Shown here one piece after another: positions 37,560 to 49,735 of a DNA stretch of 64,000 nucleotides. Source of the stretch: Strigops habroptila (Eukaryota; Chordata; Aves; Psittaciformes; Psittacidae); NCBI RefSeq assembly GCF_004027225.2, contig NC_044288.2, positions 5,011,719 through 5,075,718 of the forward strand. The letters run 5' to 3'. Within the stretch, counting starts at the first letter, position 1, and the number at the start of each line of letters is the position of its first letter. The notes below the pieces were generated by a model that saw only the letters and a list, made by a program, of their open reading frames with translations, did not search any database and was not told the DNA's origin. A program made the position numbers and the translations under genes.

Positions 37560-37740
37560 CATAGAACCACAGACTGGTTTGGGCTGAAGGGACCTTAAAG
37601 CTCACCCAGTTCCAACCCCCTGCCACGGGCAGGGACACCTTCCACTAGAGCAGGTTGCTCCAAGCCCCTGTGTCCAAGCTGGCCTTGAACACTGCCAGGG
37701 ATGGGGCAGCCACAGCTTCTCTGGGCACCCTGTGCCAGTG
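37560..37740 (-). mobile_element. CR1 LINE fragment (3' end, about 180 bp)
   Basis: Minus-strand CR1. It begins CATAGAACCACAGACTGG and contains CCAGTTCCAACCCCCTGCCA, AGAGCAGGTTGCTCCAAGCC, AACACTGCCAGGGATGGGGC and CACAGCTTCTCTGGGCACCC. Similarity fades after CCTGTGCCAGTG. Confidence 0.93.
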
Positions 37741-37955
37741 CTGTTGTGCTGCTGGGGATGCAGCCCAGGATACGGGTGGCTGCCACAGTGTGACAGGAGG
37801 AGGGCTGAGCCCACCTGAGCTCCGAGGAGGGTGCTTGGCGGGCAGGAGAGCTTTGTTGCATCTGGGCTTGGCAGAGCACAACAATCCCAGCCATATATCA
37901 TCGGGAAGAACATGCGCTTGGGTAACACATTAGAATAATACATTATTAGAGCACT

Positions 37956-37969
37956 GTTGCTATGGTGAT
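37956..37969 (+). promoter_or_regulatory. RFX/X-box-like motif
   Basis: GTTGCTATGGTGAT closely matches the RFX consensus (GTTGCCATGGYAAC type). It sits inside an AT-rich stretch (37920-38020) with repeated ATACATTATTAG / ATGTATTA / ATATCATTAG words, in otherwise GC-rich surroundings. This could be an enhancer core; it is inference from motif and composition. Confidence 0.35.
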
Positions 37970-39033
37970 GTATTAGGGCAATATATCATTAGATACCTTC
38001 CATTGATGATGTATTACTCCAAACGTGGCTCCTGCCAGCACCAGCACAAGGGCCACAGGGGAAGTCCTGTCTTCTTGCAGAAACTCTACCCTTTCCCTAA
38101 GGAAAATAATCCATGTGTAATGGCTTCATTAAGGGGATGTGGGGCAGGGGCTGGCCTGGGGCACTTCTTCCACTCTCCCAAGGCTCTATACGGTGAGGCT
38201 GTTGGGATGCTGCACTGATGCTCTTCCTCTTGGCCCTGGGGGATCCTGGCCCAACCTGGCATGAACCTGAAAAGTTGAGTCCAGGAGAGGCTTCAGCCAG
38301 CCAGGTCCTCAGGCACTCCCGTGGTCCCTGCAGGGTTGCAGACCTTTTTCAGCTCACCAGGCTAAATAAATTGCTTTGGCGACAAAGGCTCCAGAGAGCA
38401 GAGTGGGAAAGCAGGTTGCTTTCACTGCGAAGTATGCAGTGTGCATGAGCTGTAATCTGGTTTTAATTAGCGGAGAAGAAAGTAGCAGAGTTAATGAAAT
38501 ATGCACCACCTTTTGCAGGGATGTCAGCCTGAAAACATGCAACCAAATCAGAAAGACAAGTGCAAGGTGAGCCACGGCTGACCATGCCTGGGCAGTCGCA
38601 TCGTGACCTGAGTGCTAGGAGAGATTCCCCAGCCCCTGTGGTGTCCCACAGTGAGGCTCACTGCAAAGCAGCAGTTTGTGGAGCACGGCACTTGCTGTGA
38701 TTTGGTGTGGAGATGCCCCAACTGCAGCCCAAATCAGTGCTGGGTGTCAGGGGCACCCAGGGGCTGTTCAAGTGGCTGCTGAGGAGGTGCTGACCTCCCT
38801 ATCCCTGCAAAGTGAAGGCTGCTGCTGAGGCTGTGCAGGTGCCTGTTCATTCCCTCCCCATCTTTCCCCCATCCCTGGAGGGACCCCAGTGTCTGTCCCC
38901 CTTCCCTCATAGGGGACAGTTGTGGTAGGGCTGCTCTTGGATGTCCCCCTCTCTGGCACTGATTGAGAGCTCACGCACAAGCCGGGGTGCAGCCGCTCGC
39001 ACATACCAGCTCCTGGGCTCTGTTCCCAGCAGT

Positions 39034-39075
39034 GTGGGCTAGTGGTTAGACCACTAAAGAGCCAGGCTGCCCCCA
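39034..39075 (+). mobile_element. Possible MIR SINE remnant (tRNA-related head)
   Basis: TAGTGGTTAGACCACTA followed by AAAGAGCCAGGCTGCCC resembles the MIR 5' part (TAGTGGTTAAGAGCA..GGAGCCAGACTGCCT). The first 17 bases also form a 7-bp perfect inverted repeat, TAGTGGT-TAG-ACCACTA, at 39040-39056. No B box or acceptor stem follows, so it is not a tRNA gene. Confidence 0.35.
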
Positions 39076-40578
39076 CAGAGCCCTGCAGATGCACACTTCC
39101 TTCCCTTGAAATCCCTGTGGGCGCAGAGGCTGCCCACTGAGGGCAGAGGGGGCAAGAATAAGAGGCTGTTTGTGCAGACTCGAAGTATGATAAATAATAT
39201 TCCCCTGGAACTGCCCTGCTGCTGGGTCCTGCTCATAATAATGATGTGTAAGACACTTCAGGAGAGCAAGGCTGTGGCTGCCCTCGATGCCAATGCTTTT
39301 AAGGGTTCAGTATGCTGCCCTGCTCCCAAGCACCATCTGCAATGCTCTAAGCCAAGGCTGCTTTTAGCTTCTCAATCAATTGGATTCAATTAAGTGATAA
39401 CATGAGCCTGTGGGTAGAGAGGTGATTGCTTATCCCTTAATCAGCAGATTCTCCCCAGGTGGGGCAGGGTGGTTTGCCACCCAGTGTCCGTGTGGGTTTA
39501 GTGCAATGTCCTCGGGGTGGAAGTTGGGGTGTGAGTTTTTGGTTTGGTCCCCTTTGGCTGGTGCCTTCTGCCCTTGCTGTTGAGCTGGTGGTGAGATCAG
39601 GGGGCATCCTGCTACGACAGGCTTGGCTCTCTTTGCCCTCTATGCACGCTAATGCTGTGCCCTGAGGGCAAAAATTGTGCCATTGGGGTTGCTGCCCCAT
39701 AGTCCTGGGAGAGAGGACCAGCAGCACAGAGCCGAGGCTGGGGATGCTCAGCACTGCCTGCACAGACAGGAGCAGCCACCTCGGGAAGCAGAGGTATGTT
39801 TATTTAAAGTACCCTCTTTTTCCCCCTGTTTTCAATGCCATGTTTCCACTGGGAAATGCTGCCAGCATCCACCCTGACATGACTGGGAGCTGTTAGGGAG
39901 GCTGTGGGCATCTTGGTGAAGCAGAGCTGGCTCTGCCCTGCTCCCCGCTCCTGCTCCATGGCCATGGGATGCGCGGAGCACCTCGGCTATCTGAGGCCAG
40001 ACCTGGCTGTAAGGGATTTCAGACATCAATAAACATCAGTGTCAAAAAGGACAGGAAAAGGTTATTTATCAGAAAACAGGCCAAGAAGCAGGATTGCAGC
40101 AGGGGTGACATGTGCTCCAGCCACGCTGCTGCCAGGGCTGCATCCCGTGGGGGCTTGGAGGGGTCACAGCCACCACTCCAGCACTGCTCGCATCCCCACA
40201 CCATGGCTCAGCTCTGCAGCCCCCATGCTGTGCCCAGGGCCAGGCTGGTGCCACCAGCAGCCTGAGAGTCCTCTTGTTTCCTCCAGTGTCATCAGGGCTC
40301 TGCAGGAGTGACAGTGTCCTCGGAGCAAGCCAGGCTTGGAGGGGGCTGAGGTTCTCAAGTGGGCTCTGCTGCCCCGCAGTGCTCACCGGGCTTGGGGGAG
40401 ATGTTGTCTCTGTGCAGGGACCGGAGGCTCTTCAGCTGCCAGGGAGCTGCAGAAAACTGTGGATGAGCATGTGTGAGTGTGTGTAACGTGGTGGGGGTTT
40501 AAGAGAACGTTGTACAAAACAATTGAAGAGGTTTTTACTTTTCAAGATAGCACCAAAAAGAGGAGAACAGCTTCTGTT

Positions 40579-40850
40579 GAGGCTGGAGAAGAGAAGGCTC
40601 CTTAAGGGGAGACCTTAGAGCAGCTCCCAGTGCCTAAAGGGGCTCCAGGAAACCTGGAGAGGGGCTTTGGACAAGGACCTGTAGGGACAGGACAAGGGGA
40701 ATGGCTTTAACCTGCCAGAGGGGAGATTGAGATGAGCTCTTACAAAGAAGTTCTTCCCTGGTCTAGTGGAAGGTGTCACTGCCCGTGGCAGGGGGTTGGA
40801 ACTGGATGAGCTTTAAGGTCCTTTCCAACCCAAACCATTCTAGGATCCTA
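40579..40850 (+). mobile_element. CR1 LINE fragment with internal deletion
   Basis: Plus-strand CR1 of about 270 bp. The 5' part carries GGCTGGAGAAGAGAAGGCTC, GGCTCCAGGAAACCTGGAG and AATGGCTTTAACCTGCCAG. At about 40760 it jumps from TTCTTCCCTG directly to GTCTAGTGGAAGG, and it then continues normally to CCCAAACCATTCTAGGATCC. Compared with the copy at 56497-56937, roughly 125 bp are missing at the junction. Confidence 0.92.
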
Positions 40851-43800
40851 CAAATGCTGAGTTGCTGTTGAATTGTTGATCGTTTTCTGGTTACTATCTA
40901 CTAAAAACCCTCATGTGCCACATGTCCTTGTGTTTATCCTCTGCCTGTGCTGTGCATGGGGCTGACTGCAGCCCTGCTGATTACAGCTCTGTTAAGCCCC
41001 ATTGGAGGTGGGGAAGGATCCCTGGGAAGCCTGGTGCTGCAGACCCTGGCTCGGGAGCAGCACAGGGGACACGCACAGGATGTCTGGTGGCACTCCTGCT
41101 GCTGTTCCCACAGGAGCATGTGATGCAGTGAGGCCTCAGGGATGCCATCAGCACATCCCTGGCATGCTGGGACGTTCTGCATCCTTCAAACCTGTCCTGA
41201 CGCTGCAGTTCGAGGTAGAGCTCCAGTGCTGTACCCTCCCTTCCCCCCCACCATCACCTCTGATTAGAGCCCTCGGAACAAACCTGCTAATGCCTTTCCC
41301 AAGCTCTCGCCCCCACACTTTTGCCATATAAATCACTATAATTAAAGTGTTTGGAAAATGCTTTGGGAGCCCAGACAAGCATCCCCACATGCTACACACC
41401 CAGCTCGGCAAGCTCGACTTCCTGCTGCACCCAGCCCGCTGCCCCGGGCGCTGCATCCCTTCCCTCCCAAAACACCCGGCAGGACAGGAGCGAGGACCGT
41501 TCCCAGGCTGTGCTCGCCCCGGGCTGTGCCTTCAACCCTGCTCCTGGCTGAGGCTGTGCACTGTCAGCTCCCCCAGCACAGGGGAGCTCAAGAGATGGGG
41601 CAAAACCCCTGGCACTGTGAGCAAAGTTGGGGTGAGGATGTCCATGAGGGGAGATGAGGGTGCTGGGGAAATCACTGCTCTTCACATCTCTCTCTTGTAA
41701 GGTCGGAGAACTGAGCTGCTGGCACCTGGCTGCAGAGGAACTTGGGGACAAAACCACATTGAGAGGGTACAGCACACTCCATCCTGCACTGGCCCTTCTG
41801 CTGATTACAGGGGAATGAGCCCCAGCAGCCCATTTGTGGTCCTTTTCTCACTGATGCAGAGGAGCCCCGGGGGTGCGGGCATGGCTGGCGGGGGACACCG
41901 AGCTGATCCAGGGACTGGCAGAGCCTGCCACAGCCTGAGCACCATGGCATGGTCACAGCTTGCCCCCCTTCAGCGCAGCTCCATGGGGCAGCAGCAGGTC
42001 CCATCCTGCTCTGAACCAAGACACAAAGAGCCCAAAAGGTTTTGTCCCCATCTGTTTAACTCTGAGCAGAGCAGTCCTGCAGGAGTTGGTGTGAGACACT
42101 GCCTGGGGGATAAAAGCCATTTTTTCAGGCTATGGGCAGCAACATCCATGAAACATTAATTTTTAACAGTGAGCCCCTGGAGTGAAGATCAAAGCGATTA
42201 CGTGAGGAGGCAAAGGGAAGGAGCAGCAGGTGAGGAGATGGGAGCTGCCTGCATGGGAGTGGGTGTGCGGCGGCTTTCCAGGAGCCCTTGGAGCAGGAAT
42301 GGGCTCAGGCGCCGTGCGGAGCAGCTCCTGGCAGGGGGGAGCCTCTCAGGATGCTGGTGTCCACACGCAGCGAGGGGGTTTTCTGGGTGCAATTGCACAT
42401 TCATCACCATCCTTGGTGGAGGAAGCACTGGCTGGGGCCAGGAGGAGCTGGGGCTGGAGTTAGCCATCAGTGCCGAGGTGGGCACCAGCACTTTCCAGGG
42501 CAGTGGGGGGCATCTGCCAACAGGAATGACCCTGACCCTGGGGCAGTGTGGCATCCCAGGAGTGATTCACTTGCTGAGCCCATCTGCAGTGGGCACACTG
42601 GGCTGTGGGCACAACTGAGCAGTTCAAGTGTCTCTGTTCTCATGCAGCGTCCTTTTCATCTTGCCCTGTGAAGCAGGAATAACTGCAGCTCCTGATCTCA
42701 CCTCCCCTGGACCCACCATTGCTCAGTGGCCTGGCCCCTCCTGGCCTTCCCCCAATGACACCCCCAGACCTCTTTCAACAAGTCTTCCCAGGCCCTTTGT
42801 TCCCATGCCTGAGCCCCGCGGATCCCTGTCCTCCTCCCTCACACTGTGCTCGGATGGCACCAGCCATGCCCTGTGCCAGGAATCATTGAGTCACCCGGAC
42901 TTTCCTGTTCTGTTCCCAAAAGCCCCACTGGTGCCAGCGCTGCCGGCCCTGCCACAGAAACCCTGGTGCTACCCTCCAGCGAGTGCACCTTCCCTCCCAG
43001 CACCCCAACCGCTGCTGCTGGGGTTGAGGGTGGCAAACAAGCACCCAGCCTGTTCCCTTGGGTTCAGCTGCAGAAATGGGAGTTAATTCACTTCCAGCCC
43101 CTGAGTGCTGACTGGCAATAGCTGGTGGGGATGCTGCTGGGAACATCTTCTAAGCCTGCAGATGCTGTCTGAGTGGCAGTGATGCTGTCTGGTTCTGGAT
43201 GGATGACAGACATCCCTCTGCATACCCCATCCCCTGCCCACCAGCACTAGGATCACTGTGCATGGGCTCTCCTGCATCCCCTTCACTTTGATGCTCCCCC
43301 CTCAGCTTTCCCAGCCAACTAACAAGACCAAGACCCATACATGAGGGTCTGTGGGCTGTCCTTGGACAGTTGCATCAGGGGTGTTTCACAGGCTGGTGAG
43401 TCCATGACGACGTAAAGGTCTATTTTTTGCTGCCACTTCCCTTTCCCCAGCAGGAAGGGTTCAGCAGCCCTGCTCTCCGTGCAGGCAGAGCTCACCTCCT
43501 GCTCAGTATTTTTCACCTCTTAATGAAAGCAACTGAACTGTCTGAAGTTGCCTCTCAACTCTTCTCTGGGGCTTGGATTGCCAAGAAATGATTGACGCAT
43601 TTAATAGAGGCAGTGGGTGCAGAGGAATTTGGCAGGAGTCCATCCTCATGATGCACAAAGGACACTGCCATTCCTGCTCAGGTTTTCTGAGCTCCTGCTC
43701 CCCTGGAACAAGCTGTCCTGTGCAGGGATATTGCACACTCACTGGAGCACTCTGTGAACTCAGGAGCAGCCCTGGGGAATGGGCAGAGTCTAAGCCGTGG

Positions 43801-44116
43801 GGCTGGAGGGGGATATCCATGGGTGTTTGGGGCAGACAGGGGTTTGCAGTGCACAGCAGTGGGGATTTTCAGCTCTGAGCTGTAAGGAATCTTGTGCCCA
43901 CACTGAGCATGAATGTGTATGGCGGATACTTGCATGTTTTTGCATACACATGCTCGTGTGTGAACCTGCATGTGAGAGGGTTTTTTTCTTGCTTTTCCTG
44001 GAGAGAACCCCCCCCCCCACCATGCATAGACTAGTTTGGGAGCAGCCTGCACAGATTGCATTCAGCATACACACCGCTGCATGCATGCTCCTAAACACAC
44101 TTGCATGCACACGTAT

Positions 44117-44163
44117 GTGCTCATGTCCACATGTAGGTGCTCATGTCCACATGTAGGTGCTCA
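44117..44163. repeat. 20-bp tandem repeat, about 2.4 copies
   Basis: The unit GTGCTCATGTCCACATGTAG is repeated perfectly twice, followed by GTGCTCA. It lies in a region rich in CATGCA/CACA words (43,900-44,200). A C11 run lies just upstream near 44,008-44,018. Confidence 0.88.
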
Positions 44164-47100
44164 CCCTGCACCACCATACGTGGCTGGCACACGCTGCATG
44201 ACACTTGCATGGGATGCAAATGTCAGTCTGAGCTAAGCCATTACTTAGCAGTAAATAATAGTCATTACTTGACTCAGCCAGCCTCCCCACAGCAAAGGAA
44301 CACTTTGTCAGCCAACTCCAAGGTTGAGGCCAGTACAATCTGCAGGCTTTGGTTTCCCCAGCTTCCTGGGAGGTAGCAGGGTGACCCTTAGCCATTTCTT
44401 AAGCTCAGGAGCAGAGTTAGGAACAAAGCCCCCTGTCAGCGTCTGACCACAGCATCTGACCTCGGCTTAGCTTTATCCCATTGAAAGGCAGCATGAAGCC
44501 GGCGCTGATAAACACTAATATCTCCCTACAGGAGAGGAAGCTCCCTTGGGTATTTTCAGAGGGGCACCCATTTCAGATATCCCTAGAGAGTGACTTCCAG
44601 GAGCAGCCTACATAATGGGTTTCTTGTGCATTCAGTGTGTACATTGCTCATCCCCTGGAGCTTCCCATCTCTTGCAGATATAAAGGGCAATTTGTGAAGC
44701 TTACACAGGCTTATTAAAATATCATTGTGAAAGGGTGACATAAATACCTGAACAGAAAAGAATAGATTTGTCACATTAACCAGAGACTTATAAGTCTTGT
44801 TTCCTCTTCCTTGGGTCTTCTTTCCATAGGAGTGTGATAGTCATTTGTTATCATGTGTGGAAAAAAGCCTGAGCTCTTTGGAGGTTGTGCTGGTTGTTGC
44901 AGGAGGGTGCAGGCGCTGTCTGAGCCGTGATGTGACGCAGGCAGGCTGGCCAAGTGAGCTGCTGGTGCTCAGATGCCTGGCACATTCTTTCAAATAATGC
45001 CAAATGAGCAGCATTATCCTGAAAGCAGCGCAGCCTGAACCTTGTTTGTGTGGCCATGGCAAGTGTGGGCTGGAATACAGCTTGGGCTATTATCATGTAA
45101 TGAACACAACAATTACTCTGTAAGGGGGGGAGAAAGGGTTAGGGCCAGATAGAGACTTAAGAATAAAGGCTTGTTTGGGGGAATTATTCACTGGGTCCCT
45201 GCTGTAGGTGGACGGCAGCAGATTAGAAGGAAACATTATCTCTCAGGGCAAGTTCAGAAGGACAAATGAAGCCAAACTGGCACGGGCTGAGAGTCTCAAT
45301 ACATTATTCTCTTTGCTCTACAAATCTGTGAGAACAAAGTGCTCAGTGTAAATGCTCACCAGGGCCTTTTTTTCCCCCTGTAGGACCACAAAAGTTCAGC
45401 ATGAGACGAAGGGCCACGTGTTGGCTATTAGTCCACTACAAAGAGCATTTGAGTTTAGAATTTAGAGTCTCATAAAAACATTATTGTCTGCATCCTGGGA
45501 CATTGGTTTGTTAGGGCAACACGGGCTGAAAGTATGTGCCCCTCTGCGCAGCTGTGTGCCTCACGGCTCTTGGCATCGCTGGACCACCTAAGGGGCTACT
45601 TCAGGCCACCCCTCCTCAGCCTGGCTTCACCCTGCAGACAGCCCTGTGTGACGGATTCATGCCCTAAGGAACAGTTGGCCTGATGTATGCTGTTGCAGCG
45701 GGAGGATGTACCTTACCCAGAGGCCATTCATACTACATGGAGTGAGGCAGTGTGTATCCTGCAGCCTCCATCAACGTTTCTGGCTATGCTGTGCTCACAT
45801 CCGTCTGTAGTTTATATGTTCATCAGGTTTGAGGCGAGGAAGAAGTTTACATCCAAGTAAAATGCCAAGGACTACAGAGGTCTTGCCTTTGGGGTCATGG
45901 TTTTGCTTTTGGGGACACCCAAGCATCTTTCTCCTCAGCACTTCTCTGCTGTCACCGAAGCCCTGGGCAGGGGTGAACCTCCTGCTCGAGGCTGCTGTGG
46001 CTCAGCCTCCTCCAGCCTGAAACAGCAGAACCCAGCTGGAGCTGCTGGACCCACTTTGGGCTCTGTGCGTGAAGCGCGGTGGATGGCAGCACGCAGGCCA
46101 TCAGAACACAGGATATGACAGTCCCTCCTGGACTTGCAGTCTGGAATCAACATCATTATGGACAGCATTTGCGAGTGCATCTATGACCCTTCTGGGTTGT
46201 GAGCTGCTGGCTGCCTCCCTGGTTTAAAATGGTTTTGACAAAAAGCATCCGTATGATTTTGATATGGTTAAGCCCATGGCCAGGCTTTATAAGATGCTTG
46301 GCAATCTACGGGACAGTTTTTAGAAGCATTTTGGTTTGTATCTGGATTGTCTTCCAGCTAACAAGATGAGCAGCTTTGGGCTTAGTGAGTACTGGGAGGA
46401 AGGTTTTAAGGACTGTGTCTTTTGGAGCAGGGAATGTGGGACTCAGCAGGGCCACTCCAGGTCTGTGGCTGCCCCAGGATGGTGCCATGAGCTGCAGACA
46501 GGCAAGCGAGTGTGGTTCAGAGCAATCTGCATTCCTCCCAGCTCTGTTTGTCCTCCCAGCCTGCCAAGGCAGCCTGCACGCAGCAGCCACTGCCTTCTCC
46601 AACTGCACTATGAGGAGCATGTGCTTTTAAAAGGCTAAAAGAAAGGTGGAATATATTATCTATTCAAAAAGTCAGTGTAAATATTAAAGAGCCTGTGAGG
46701 GGAAATATCTCTGATGATGTCTTTTCAGGAGTGTGGGAGAAAAACCCATCCAAAGGCTCTGTTGAGGGGTATTGCCAAAAGGGAAGCGAAGCTTTGAACT
46801 TGTTCAAAGCCACAGGTCTTTCTGGGACTGCAGTGGGAGGCAGCTGCCCACCTCTCCTCGGAGCCAGCTAAAAGGTCACTTCAGCAAATCCACAATTTAA
46901 ATAAAAGAAAGTGAATCCCAGAGAAAGCTTTTTGAAAATGAAGGCATCAAACGTGCCGATAGATGCGGTACATCTGGGCGATAGAGCGAGCTCTGGCTTA
47001 GAGAGTGTCTGTGCAGTGCAGGGAGGGGACAGGAATTCCAGGTGCTTCCAAGTGGTGCACCAGTGAGTGCCTGGCTGCAGGGATGGGAAGGAGACTCCAT

Positions 47101-47681
47101 CTCCATGTCCACAGAGCACGGAGCAGTCTGGACCCTAGAAGACCCTCCTGCCCTGCCCCACCAGTGCATCCGGGGCTGGGGACTTCATCCCTGCTGTCAT
47201 GGGCCAGTATCACACCCAGGCTTTGGGGGACCCATCTCCTGTGCAGGAGCTGTATCAGGGAAGGACAGCAGGTCATCAAACACACCGAGGAGATACTTTG
47301 GTTGCTAAAAGGGAAGCAAAACAGTCTGTGGAGTTATGTAATGCAGCTCTGTTGAAACAGTGCAGGAAAGTTGCCTTGTGCCAATAAATCAGGCGGCGGC
47401 CACGGAGCAGCAGATGTGAATCACACCTTGCTTCATATGCCCTGCAGTGTTTTCCCTTATTGTTCCAGTTTTAAAGATTAATGGCACTCAGAGCTGAGCA
47501 TTATCTACGCTTCCATTTCACACTCCTTATCAGAAGGGCTTTTTTTCCAGCATAATTAGCATGGATCAAATTTTCCAAGTGGCTCGGCAGACTTGCAGCT
47601 CTGCCCAGGATGTCCCAGTGGTGCCGCTGGGCACACTGGACCCCCGCAGCACCCTGACCCTGCACCAGGAGGGAATCCAGG

Positions 47682-47738
47682 GCTGGGAGCACCAACTGGG
47701 GTGCTGGGAGCACCAACTGGGGTGCAGAGAGCACCCCC
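47682..47738. repeat. 21-bp tandem repeat, 2-3 copies
   Basis: The unit starting GCTGGGAGCACCAACTGG occurs twice perfectly at 47682-47723. A third degenerate copy (GCAGAGAGCACC) follows. Confidence 0.85.
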
Positions 47739-48739
47739 TGACCCATGCTGCTGCCTCACCCACTGCTCCAGGACACCCATCCCCATCGGAAGGGCAATGA
47801 GGCAGATCAAGGCAGTTAAGGACAGCAGCGGCTCCCAGGAAGGATGCAGCAGCCCCACTGGTGCTGGCCACAGGGAACCAGGCTCCTGCACCCACACAGG
47901 CAATGGAGCTGGGAACACCAGGCACAGCACAGCTCTGGGCCCCACACCGGCACATCCCTGTGGGTCCTGGGTGTTGAGAGCTGGTGGCACATCTTGCCTT
48001 GGGTCTGCATAGCGTTTGTAGTCTTGGAGAGAGGGGTCACTGCTGTCTCCTCTGTCAAGCAGAGCTGCAGCTCCAAAACAAGGTTTTCCTGCCTGGGGCT
48101 GCCAGGAAGCCCCATGTTCTGACACAGCACCCCTCAGAACATAACTGCAAGGGGTTGGAGGTCTCTCTGGCTTTAAACAGGAGGAGAAAAGGTTCTCACT
48201 GCAGTGGGTGGACCAGGGCAGGTGCTGGTACTCACCCAGCCTCCACCAGCCCAATCAGCCAAGCCAGCAGAAGCCTTAAAGCCCCTGCTGTGGCTGCTGG
48301 GGTGTAGGTAAATAGCTCTTCGTTTCAGGTTGCTCTTCGTTTCTGGGCTTTGGTGCCCAGCAGAAGATTTGGGCATGGAGTATTCGGTGCCTGGAGGGGT
48401 AACAGAGGCAGGTTCCTCATCCCAGGAGCTCAGCCTGGCTGTGGAATGGAAGGGCTGGAGGAGGTGGTGGCCAGGGAAGGGAAGGAAAACCTGCTGGCAT
48501 CTTTCACTTGGCTTATCTGGGACCGCCAGTGTGTGGTTAGGGCTTGTGCATGCTGCATGTGCTGTGTCTTGTGGGTAGGTGTGTGAGGGATGTGGGGCAG
48601 GAGCTGGGGAGTGCTGCGTCTGCCTGGATGCAGAGGTGTTGAGGTGCATCAGGGGTATCAGTGGGGAGCAGCAGGGCTGTGGGGTGCTTGCGAAGGGCTG
48701 CCGCTGGGCTGGAGAAGCCCAGGGAGCACAGTGCTACAT

Positions 48740-49090
48740 ACAATCAAGCCGTGATCGTTTCTATCATGAAGATAAACTGGCCATTGTTGCCAAAAATAAA
48801 TGTTAGTGTTCCAAATCCACACTTCAATAGCACCAGCTCATTAGAGATGCATATCATTTGGCTCCAGTCCCACACCTTCCAGCTTGTTATAAATATGCAG
48901 TTGCTGCTGGCTCTACCCCAATCATCTCTGCAATCAGAGCTTTTAATTAGGTTAATTAAATTGTATCAAACCTCGCAGGGACGCAGTTCACTGATGCTGA
49001 TGAGGCAGCCAAAACAGACCTTAACTCTAGCTCTAATGAAGGCCCTGCTGCAGCTAATGACAATGCATAATAAATTAGAGCTTCCCTAGA
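48740..49090. promoter_or_regulatory. AT-rich SOX/POU/homeodomain motif block (candidate enhancer)
   Basis: About 350 bp of AT-rich, CpG-poor sequence inside a GC-rich region. Motifs seen: SOX-type CATTGTT (48782-48788), octamer-like ATGCATAT (48847-48854), TAATTAG and TTAATTAA (48944-48959), and ACAATG (49060-49065) overlapping ATGCATAATAA (49063-49073). It lies 22-23 kb downstream of POU3F1. In mouse, a Schwann-cell enhancer responsive to SOX factors lies about 12 kb downstream of this gene (from memory). Whether this block is its counterpart cannot be told without alignment. Confidence 0.35.
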
Positions 49091-49669
49091 AAGGTGCATC
49101 AGGGCTTGTGCTTCAGTAAATTATGATCTATATGCACTAACTTACTATTTCAGTCTTTAGGTCTGCCAAGCCAGGGCCATCCTGGGAATATGTTCTCACT
49201 AAATAATGGGCTCCTACCTGCTCAAAGCAATGCTGCTCACCTCGGTGTTCTCAAGGCACTAAAAGCTTTGGGTATGTAACTGTAGAGATGGCAAAGCAAG
49301 CACCAGCTGCTTTCACCTTGTGCAGCATTCGATCTGCTCTGATGTCTGGCTTCTCCCCACAGAGGCAGCAGCAGGTATTTATTTATTTGTATCCCTCTGT
49401 GATGGAATTTGGGCAGGAACGTTCTGTTTAGAGGGAAATGGGGGGCTGTGTCCAAGTGCGTGGCAGTGGGAATGGGGATGATACCCTGTGCCCAGGCTGT
49501 TCCTGCCTGTTGGCAGCCCTCATCCTGCCCCAGCCAGGCGGGGAAAGGTGCGGGTGGCCAAGGAGCCTGTGGAAAAGAGAGGTTTAGAGAGGCTCAGGGC
49601 AGCCATTAGTCATTCCTGATTTACATCCTGCTCTTTCAACTCCCTGCTGTGAAGCTGGCTTGAGTGGAG

Positions 49670-49735
49670 GAGCTCCACCACCCTTTTCCCCTTGGTGCCC
49701 TTGGGCAAGTCACCTCAGCTGAACCTCGCTGTGAG
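49670..49735 (+). mobile_element. Possible MIR SINE remnant (core)
   Basis: AGCTCCACCACCC..CCTTGGTGCCCTTGGGCAAG followed by TCACCTCAGCTGAACCTC fits the MIR core region, 'GCTCTGCCACTTAC..GTGACCTTGGGCAAGTCACTTAACCTC'. The CCTTGGGCAAGTCAC word is exact. Confidence 0.5.

Larger units (their letters stand above)
37741..40578. other. Intergenic, no gene recognised
   Basis: Contains an RFX-type motif at 37956 and a possible MIR piece near 39034 (listed separately). I see no exon. Confidence 0.55.

Noticed and set aside
36874-37638. 254-codon minus-strand frame
   Set aside because: Begins inside a CR1 copy and runs into unique sequence; no conserved features.
39040-39075. tRNA-like A box (TAGTGGTTAGA)
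   Set aside because: No B box, anticodon arm or acceptor pairing follows. It fits a MIR remnant better.
12511-44221. Exact POU octamers ATGCAAAT/ATTTGCAT at 12511, 14255, 36692 and 44214
   Set aside because: About two are expected by chance on both strands of 64 kb. Four is not a meaningful excess without conservation.
47556-48254. 232-codon minus-strand frame
   Set aside because: Overlapped by open frames in most other registers, includes a local 21-bp tandem repeat, and has no recognisable domain.
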